Shown: positions 15,831-20,672 of the stretch, piece by piece
Position numbering within the stretch: position 1 is the stretch's first letter
Layout: every line of letters begins with the position of its first letter
Assembly (NCBI GenBank): GCA_945788675.1
Contig: CALZMY010000226.1
Coordinates: forward strand, 1-20,672
Reading direction: 5' to 3'
Source of the DNA: an uncultured Gammaproteobacteria bacterium
Lineage (GTDB): Bacteria > Pseudomonadota > Gammaproteobacteria > SZUA-140
Length of the DNA: 20,672 nt
Translations under genes and position numbers: made by a program
The notes under the pieces: generated by a model
Databases searched by the model: none
Seen by the model: the letters and a program-made list of their open reading frames with translations, nothing else
Told to the model about the DNA's origin: nothing

Positions 15831-15836
15831 GGAGGG
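15831..15836 (+). promoter_or_regulatory. GGAGGG box unusually far from the cyclase start
   Basis: GGAGGG at 15831-15836 is a strong Shine-Dalgarno match but ends 24 bases before ATG 15861, and no start codon occurs at normal spacing. The neighbouring GGG (15830-15832) and CCC (15838-15840) could pair, so it may be part of a small leader structure and not the working ribosome binding site. Confidence 0.25.
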
Positions 15837-15860
15837 ACCCCAGTTAAAGTAACCATCTAA

Positions 15861-17195
15861 ATGACGTCCTTCAGCCAACAGAGCAGCACATCAATCATCA
15901 TCCTGAAGCTTCTGGAAGTCGCTAAACAGGATAAGGCTGATATTGAAATTGTATACACTCATGTAAAGAGCGTGCTTGCTGTTCAGGAGAGCGAACAGCG
16001 ACATCAACAAGAAGCCTGGTACTCACTATTCTCAACCTTAATTGCTCACTACAACCAACACATTGAAGCAAGCTCACCACTTCATCAACATCTGGAACTA
16101 CTCAAGCTGAGACTCGGCAGCCAACCTGGTCTCTCAGAGCTCAATGAAATAAGGGCAATTCTCGCAAAAGCCTCTGTCAATAATGAAGATTTCAGATCCG
16201 ATCGGTCAATCAAAACATCTGTCAACGACATCGATTCGACTGAATACAGCAATAGCACGACTCAACACATCGATCCTGTTCCCTCGCCAATACTGCCAAC
16301 AGTCGAACTGTCGCCAACCCATAATGAATTCAGGATCTTAGATAAAAAACGGCAAAGGATGGTAGAGATTCAAGCCGCACTTTCACTTCATCTGTCTGAG
16401 GTCGCAGAACAAAACAGAGCACTTGGAAAAGCACTCGATACCGAACTCAACAATATTAATAACAGCAGTAACATTGGCGAGTTACAGACACTCAAACAGG
16501 AATTATCCAACGAAATTTCCAACCTGCTGCAAGGGCACCAGTCGCTGACAGAGACACTCGATAATGCCAACAAGTTCATGCAGATTATCGAAAGCGAAGG
16601 CCAGGACCTGAATGATGAACTCAAAAAAGCGCATACACTCAGTTTAACCGATGAACTCACACAGTTACCTAACCGACGCGCCTTTTTCAAACGCATCGAA
16701 GATGAGGTCTCACGGGTACAGCGTTATGAGTATCCACTCTGTCTTGCGCTAGTCGACCTTGATGCATTTAAATCGATCAACGACCGTTACGGTCATAACA
16801 CAGGGGATGAGGTGCTACGTAGCTTTGCCGAACGAGCACTCTCCGGTTTCAGGCATCATGATCTTGCTTCAAGATATGGCGGCGAAGAGTTTGCCATTAT
16901 CCTGCCCAATACTGACCTCAGCGGTGCACAACGCGCGCTAGAAAAAGTACGTGGGCGTACCAGCCAGTGCACCTTTCAATATAATGGTGATACCTATCCA
17001 ATCCCAACTTTTTCTGCCGGGATTGCACACTACGTGGCAGGCGAGACTGCCGAATCATTTATCGAACGCGCGGATCAGTTGCTCTACCGTGCTAAACGCA
17101 TGGGGCGAAATCGAATCGAAATCGCTGAAACAGTAAAAGGAAATGAGGCGATTAAAGCATCGCCTCAGAGTCCATCACCATTAAGTTCTGAATAA
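15861..17195 (+). CDS. Soluble diguanylate cyclase with unrecognised N-terminal region
   Basis: A 444-residue protein with no membrane segment. The C-terminal GGDEF domain (about 259-423) makes c-di-GMP from two GTP: signature GGEEF at 340-344, D299 in ALVDLDAFKSINDRYGH, and a textbook allosteric I-site RHHD at 331-334, so feedback inhibition by c-di-GMP is expected. Residues 1-105 look helical, 106-155 are low-complexity and S/T/N/D-rich (probably a flexible linker), and about 160-258 is a long helical, coiled-coil-like segment leading into the cyclase, suitable for dimer control. I do not recognise the N-terminal 105 residues as any named sensor. An in-frame TAA immediately precedes ATG 15861, fixing the upstream limit, yet the only strong purine box, GGAGGG, lies 24 bases away. 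The gene ends 16 bases from convergent secF. Confidence 0.92.
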   Translation: MTSFSQQSSTSIIILKLLEVAKQDKADIEIVYTHVKSVLAVQESEQRHQQEAWYSLFSTLIAHYNQHIEASSPLHQHLELLKLRLGSQPGLSELNEIRAILAKASVNNEDFRSDRSIKTSVNDIDSTEYSNSTTQHIDPVPSPILPTVELSPTHNEFRILDKKRQRMVEIQAALSLHLSEVAEQNRALGKALDTELNNINNSSNIGELQTLKQELSNEISNLLQGHQSLTETLDNANKFMQIIESEGQDLNDELKKAHTLSLTDELTQLPNRRAFFKRIEDEVSRVQRYEYPLCLALVDLDAFKSINDRYGHNTGDEVLRSFAERALSGFRHHDLASRYGGEEFAIILPNTDLSGAQRALEKVRGRTSQCTFQYNGDTYPIPTFSAGIAHYVAGETAESFIERADQLLYRAKRMGRNRIEIAETVKGNEAIKASPQSPSPLSSE

Positions 17196-17211
17196 AACTG
17201 AGACAACCCCA

Positions 17212-18165
17212 TCAAGGCAGATCACCGAGCCCTTCTGCGTCACCCTCTCCCTCTTTTTTAACCGGCATCAGGTCCTGCTTGCTAATACCCAGTGCCAACG
17301 CAGTTGCACTCGCAACATAGACTGAAGAGTAGGTACCTATAATAATTCCAATAATCAATGCGGTCGCGAAACTATGAATAATTTCACCACCGAGCATAAA
17401 GAGGGCAAATAAAACAAACAACGTCGTCACCGAGGTAACCAGCGTACGTGATAGCATCTGGTTGATCGAGCGATTTGAAATATCAACCGGCGTCCCTTTG
17501 CGCATCTTACGAAAGTTTTCACGAATACGATCGAACACCACAATGGTATCATTCAGCGAGTAACCAATCACCGCCAGAATCGCCGCCAGCGTGGTGAGAT
17601 CAAATTCAAGCTGCAGCACGGAAAACACGCCCAGTGTAATCACCACATCATGTACCAGCGCAGCAACAGAACCCACCGCAAAACGTTTTTCAAAACGCAG
17701 CGTTATGTAGATAAGAATGCCGAACAGTGCGTAGATCATCGCCAGACCACCATCTTCGGTCAATTCATCACCCACCTGCGGCCCGACAAATTCAACACGT
17801 CTCATCTCCACCTCATCCGTACTGGAAGCGGTATGTAACGCATTTAGCACATCGCTACTCAAATCTGCATTGTTCTTTTCACCGTGAGGAGGCACCCGAA
17901 TCAAAACATCTTTTGAGGTACCAAAATGCTGTGCGATGGCATCGCCATAACCGGCCTCCGCCAGCGTCTCACGTACTTCACCAAGATCAACCGTATTGCT
18001 ATAGCCAACCTCGATCAGTGTGCCGCCAGTAAAATCAATACCAAAATTCAGACCACGGGTAGCAAGTGACCCAATGGAGACAATGAGCAGGATTAGCGAC
18101 ATTATCAGCGCTAGCTTGCGCTTGCCCATAAAATCAAATGAAGGCTCTTTGTTGAATATATTCAT
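17212..18165 (-). CDS. secF: Protein translocase subunit SecF
   Basis: Inner-membrane partner of SecD that uses the proton motive force to help secreted proteins through SecYEG. It has 317 residues (323 in E. coli). The first membrane helix is about 17-36, followed by GLNFGIDFTGGTLIEV at 38-53 and a periplasmic domain. Five further helices occupy the C-terminal half, with the conserved ILAVIGYSLNDTIVVFDRIREN block and TSVTTLFVLFALFMLGG. The tail is acidic and short. ATG 18165 follows secD by 25 bases. It is the last gene of the tgt-yajC-secD-secF run. Confidence 0.97.
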   Translation of the reverse strand: MNIFNKEPSFDFMGKRKLALIMSLILLIVSIGSLATRGLNFGIDFTGGTLIEVGYSNTVDLGEVRETLAEAGYGDAIAQHFGTSKDVLIRVPPHGEKNNADLSSDVLNALHTASSTDEVEMRRVEFVGPQVGDELTEDGGLAMIYALFGILIYITLRFEKRFAVGSVAALVHDVVITLGVFSVLQLEFDLTTLAAILAVIGYSLNDTIVVFDRIRENFRKMRKGTPVDISNRSINQMLSRTLVTSVTTLFVLFALFMLGGEIIHSFATALIIGIIIGTYSSVYVASATALALGISKQDLMPVKKEGEGDAEGLGDLP

Positions 18166-18190
18166 CTAATCATTCATCCATTCAATGCGG

Positions 18191-20047
18191 CTAGATCGCC
18201 AGCTTTTTAACTTTACGACCACCATACACCAGGTTGATCACGGCACGCGTCCCCATAATCGCGGTAAACATCGAGCAGACGATGCCAATCGAAAGGGTAA
18301 TCGCAAACCCCTTAATCGGCCCAGTGCCAAAGGCGTAGAGCACCAATGCCGCAATCAATGTGGTGATATTGGCATCAGCAATCGTAGAAAGCGCTTTATC
18401 ATAACCGGCATTAATACTCGCCTGAGGTGTATTGCCACTGCGCAGCTCTTCTCGAATACGCTCAAAGATCAGTACGTTTGCATCGACCGCCATACCCACC
18501 GTTAACACAATGCCTGCAATACCCGGTAGCGTCAGTGTCGCCTGCAACATCGACAGTACCGCAACGATCATCACCAGATTCACTGCCAGCGCAATATTCG
18601 CCACCAGACCAAAAACACGATACCACACTGCCATAAAGATCATGACAACGATAAAACCGACGATGACAGAGTTCATTCCCTGGTCGATATTGTCCTGCCC
18701 GAGGCTTGGACCTACGGTACGCTCTTCGACGATCTCGATCGGTGCCGCCAACGCACCTGCCCTTAACAGCAGTGCAAGATCACGCGCTTCCTCGGTAGTA
18801 CCCGCGCCGGTAATCTGAAAACGATTACTGAACTGCCCTTGAATCGTGGCAACGCTAATCACCTCTTCGATCTTCTTCTTGACCTTAATCAGTTCGCCAT
18901 CGACTCGCCTGGTGTCAATCTTATTTTCTATAAATACCACTGCCATGGGCTTACCAAGATTATCACGGGTATTATCCCCCATCTTACGTGCGCCCTTGCT
19001 GTCAAGTGAAACAAACACGGCCGCCTGTCCACTTTGATCAATGCCTGAGGCTGCATCAGTGATCTGGTCACCAGTGACGACGATGCGCTTCTTCAGTAGA
19101 ATAGGACTGCCATTACGCTCTTTATATAAGCGCGTTCCAACTGGCGGGCGCCCTGCAAGTGCCGCCTGTACATCACCATTCTCCACCGCCATTCTAAACT
19201 CAAGGGTAGCGGTCGCACCCAGGATCTCCTTGGCACGCGCAGTATCCTGAATACCTGGCAGCTGTACTACTATGCGATCTTCACCCTGTTGCTGTACCAC
19301 CGGCTCAGCAACACCCAGCTCATTAACACGATTACGCAACGTGATTACATTCTGCTGTAGCGCCATTTTCTTGGTTTCACGAATTTCCTGGTCACTTATT
19401 TTAGCAACAAGAAAGACATCGTCACCGCGATCTTCTTCTGCAAGCAACAGACGAGGAAATTCCTTGCGTATAAGACTTCGTCCCGTGTCACGATCCGCAA
19501 CATCACGAAATTTAACCTCAACAGCATTGCCACTGGCGGCCCTGGTAATGGTTAAATAACGCACTTTTTCATTACGTAAAATAGAGCGTAGGTCGCTAAC
19601 ATAACGTTCCCCAGCCTGTCGTAGTGCGGTCACCATATCCACTTCCATTAGAAAGTGAACACCCCCGCGTAGATCAAGCCCGAGATACATCGGCGCGGCA
19701 TTAAAGAAAGCTAGCCAGGCTGGTGTTGCTGGTGTCAAATTAAGTGCGGAGACATAGTTGTCACCCATTTTTTCGTCGATAAGATCTTTAGCGCGTAGCT
19801 GATCCTGGGTATTGTTGAAGCGAATCAACATACCACGTTCTATCTGCTCAAAGGACTTAAAGGGTATCGACTCACCTTTTAACAGGTCTGTTACACGAGT
19901 TCGAGTCTCTTCTCCTATGGGCGCGCCTCGCAAAGGCGACACCTGCACCGCAGGGTCATCACCATAGAGATTCGGGAGTGCATAGAGAACGCCTGTCAGG
20001 ATCACTGCTGCGATCAGGACATATTTCCAAACGGGATATTGATTCAT
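18191..20047 (-). CDS. secD: Protein translocase subunit SecD
   Basis: Membrane protein forming SecDF-YajC with its neighbours and driving late steps of export through SecYEG. It has 618 residues (615 in E. coli). Membrane helix 1 is about residues 7-25, the large periplasmic domain includes the family motif LGLDLRGGVHFLMEVD at 122-137, and the C-terminal RND-like membrane part has five helices with GMAVDANVLIFERIREEL, whose aspartate is the proton-relay residue, and DANITTLIAALVLYAFGTGPIKGFA. The C-terminal end GTRAVINLVYGGRKVKKLAI is nearly identical to E. coli. It lies 33 bases after yajC. Confidence 0.98.
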   Translation of the reverse strand: MNQYPVWKYVLIAAVILTGVLYALPNLYGDDPAVQVSPLRGAPIGEETRTRVTDLLKGESIPFKSFEQIERGMLIRFNNTQDQLRAKDLIDEKMGDNYVSALNLTPATPAWLAFFNAAPMYLGLDLRGGVHFLMEVDMVTALRQAGERYVSDLRSILRNEKVRYLTITRAASGNAVEVKFRDVADRDTGRSLIRKEFPRLLLAEEDRGDDVFLVAKISDQEIRETKKMALQQNVITLRNRVNELGVAEPVVQQQGEDRIVVQLPGIQDTARAKEILGATATLEFRMAVENGDVQAALAGRPPVGTRLYKERNGSPILLKKRIVVTGDQITDAASGIDQSGQAAVFVSLDSKGARKMGDNTRDNLGKPMAVVFIENKIDTRRVDGELIKVKKKIEEVISVATIQGQFSNRFQITGAGTTEEARDLALLLRAGALAAPIEIVEERTVGPSLGQDNIDQGMNSVIVGFIVVMIFMAVWYRVFGLVANIALAVNLVMIVAVLSMLQATLTLPGIAGIVLTVGMAVDANVLIFERIREELRSGNTPQASINAGYDKALSTIADANITTLIAALVLYAFGTGPIKGFAITLSIGIVCSMFTAIMGTRAVINLVYGGRKVKKLAI

Positions 20048-20080
20048 CGTTGACCAGCCTTTACTTGCTACAGTACCTAG

Positions 20081-20416
20081 TTATGCCTTCCCTTTAATCG
20101 TGCCTTTGGGCATCAATGATGAGACGGCACTACGCTGTACCTTAATCTCCAGTCCATTGGCAATATCCAGTCCAATAAAACTTTCATCCACGCTGGTGAT
20201 CTTGCCGAGTACGCCGCCCGAAGTAACCACTTCATCGCCCTTAGCGAGCGCTGCAACCATCGTGCGATGCTCTTTACTGCGCTTGATCTGAGGCCTCAGC
20301 AGCAAAAAGTAAAAAATAATAAAAATCAATATCAATGGCAGCAGGCCCATCAGCTCCGAACCACCCGCAGGCGCCGCAGCACCCTCAGCCCATGCATCAT
20401 TAATAAAAAAGCTCAT
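20081..20416 (-). CDS. yajC: Sec translocon accessory protein YajC
   Basis: Small single-span membrane protein associated with SecDF. I take ATG 20416 (111 residues, 110 in E. coli), which has a GGAGAGGG box just upstream; an open frame continues eight codons further up but that stretch covers the ribosome binding site. The membrane helix is about residues 22-40 (MGLLPLILIFIIFYFLLL), followed by the family signature RPQIKRSKEHRTM and a small cytosolic barrel with GDEVVTSGGVLGKI at 60-73. Gene order with tgt upstream and secD downstream is conserved. Confidence 0.96.
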   Translation of the reverse strand: MSFFINDAWAEGAAAPAGGSELMGLLPLILIFIIFYFLLLRPQIKRSKEHRTMVAALAKGDEVVTSGGVLGKITSVDESFIGLDIANGLEIKVQRSAVSSLMPKGTIKGKA

Positions 20417-20458
20417 TTTTCCCTCTCCTATCAAAACCAATAATTCAACAGCGCAGCA

Positions 20459-20672
20459 TTATGACACAGGCGGCACTGCTTGCGCGCGTTTTGCATAAAA
20501 TTCCGTAACAAATTGTTCCAGTCCACCCGCCTCAATCGCACCCCGCAAACCCGCCATAACCGTTTGATAGTAAAAAAGGTTATGAATAGAATTGAGCGTC
20601 GCACCCAACATTTCATTGGTCGCCGCAAGATGTCGCAAGTAGGCGCGACTATAATTTTTACAGGTATAGCAA
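20459..20672 (-). CDS. tgt: Queuine tRNA-ribosyltransferase (Tgt), C-terminal end, cut by window edge
   Basis: Exchanges guanine-34 for preQ1 in tRNAs with GUN anticodons, a step of queuosine synthesis. Only the last 70 complete codons are present, with stop TAA at 20461-20459; the rest lies beyond the right edge. The frame reads CYTCKNYSRAYLRHLAATNE onward, matching the E. coli C-terminus. It keeps two cysteines of the zinc site in the CYTC segment and the zinc histidine in LNSIHN; the first site cysteine would be just outside the window. VTEFYAKRAQAVPPVS forms the end. The gene precedes yajC by 42 bases, as in the conserved queA-tgt-yajC-secD-secF order. Confidence 0.96.
   Translation of the reverse strand, partial: CYTCKNYSRAYLRHLAATNEMLGATLNSIHNLFYYQTVMAGLRGAIEAGGLEQFVTEFYAKRAQAVPPVS

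Larger units (their letters stand above)
15430..15860. other. 431-base AT-rich divergent regulatory region between glyA and the cyclase gene
   Basis: No supportable gene is present; the longest plausible open frame from an ATG on the plus strand (15587-15667, 26 codons) has no ribosome binding site. The region is markedly more AT-rich than its neighbours, especially 15660-15830. It contains probable promoter elements facing both ways, a 10-bp AT-rich inverted repeat, two short GTATnATAC palindromes and a TTGACA at 15791-15796 without a good -10. I see no riboswitch of known type; in particular there are no FMN or GEMM (c-di-GMP) core motifs. Confidence 0.7.

Noticed and set aside
11739..15860. 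FMN riboswitch (RFN element) for the riboflavin genes
   Set aside because: The gaps before ribD, ribE, ribBX and ribH are too short, and the region upstream of glyA lacks the conserved RFN core.
20431..20628. A 65-codon minus-strand frame before yajC
   Set aside because: It overlaps tgt in another frame; the tgt frame with the zinc-site residues is the real one.
1..20672. Mobile elements, CRISPR arrays, tRNA or rRNA genes
   Set aside because: No transposase or integrase, no regularly spaced repeats and no cloverleaf or rRNA-like sequence was seen anywhere in the window.

Overview
The window is an ordinary-looking chromosomal stretch from a gammaproteobacterium. This rests on close resemblance to the Escherichia coli homologues (ParE, XseB, Dxs, RibD, NrdR, GlyA, SecD/SecF, Tgt) and on conserved gene orders: tgt-yajC-secD-secF, nrdR-ribD-ribE-ribBX-ribH-nusB-thiL-pgpA and xseB-ispA-dxs. 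There is no phage, insertion sequence, CRISPR array, tRNA or rRNA that I can support. The genus cannot be named from the sequence alone.

Layout from left to right. (1) Positions 1-877, minus strand: the N-terminal 292 codons of parE (topoisomerase IV subunit B), running off the left edge. (2) Positions 1067-5443, plus strand: xseB-ispA-dxs-queD-folE2. This joins the small subunit of exonuclease VII to two isoprenoid enzymes and then to a GTP-to-7-deazaguanine/pterin pair. (3) Positions 5550-8000, plus strand: a membrane-bound HAMP-PAS-GGDEF-EAL protein of c-di-GMP metabolism. (4) Positions 8059-15429, minus strand: one long same-strand run, transcribed glyA-nrdR-ribD-ribE-ribBX-ribH-nusB-thiL-pgpA. 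It combines serine/glycine one-carbon metabolism, control of ribonucleotide reductase, riboflavin synthesis, antitermination, thiamine activation and phosphatidylglycerol synthesis. (5) Positions 15430-15860: a 431-base, AT-rich, divergent regulatory region with several palindromes. (6) Positions 15861-17195, plus strand: a soluble diguanylate cyclase with an unrecognised N-terminal half. (7) Positions 17212-20672, minus strand: secF, secD, yajC and the C-terminal end of tgt (transcribed tgt-yajC-secD-secF).

How the genes work together. FolE2 makes 7,8-dihydroneopterin triphosphate from GTP and QueD can convert it to 6-carboxytetrahydropterin, the first committed step to queuosine. Tgt, which inserts the queuosine precursor preQ1 into tRNA, lies at the other end of the window. 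The riboflavin cluster holds every dedicated enzyme except a functional GTP cyclohydrolase II. The RibA-like half of the RibB fusion has lost its zinc cysteines (a RibBX-type protein), so a separate ribA is expected elsewhere. Dxs makes DXP, shared by isoprenoid and thiamine synthesis; IspA acts downstream in the first and ThiL completes the second. The two c-di-GMP genes look differently built: one bifunctional and membrane-bound without an allosteric I-site, one soluble with a clear I-site.

I found no clearly new system. The items most worth a second look are the RibBX degeneration, the unrecognised N-terminal half of the second cyclase, the palindromes in 15430-15860, and some hairpins in intergenic gaps.
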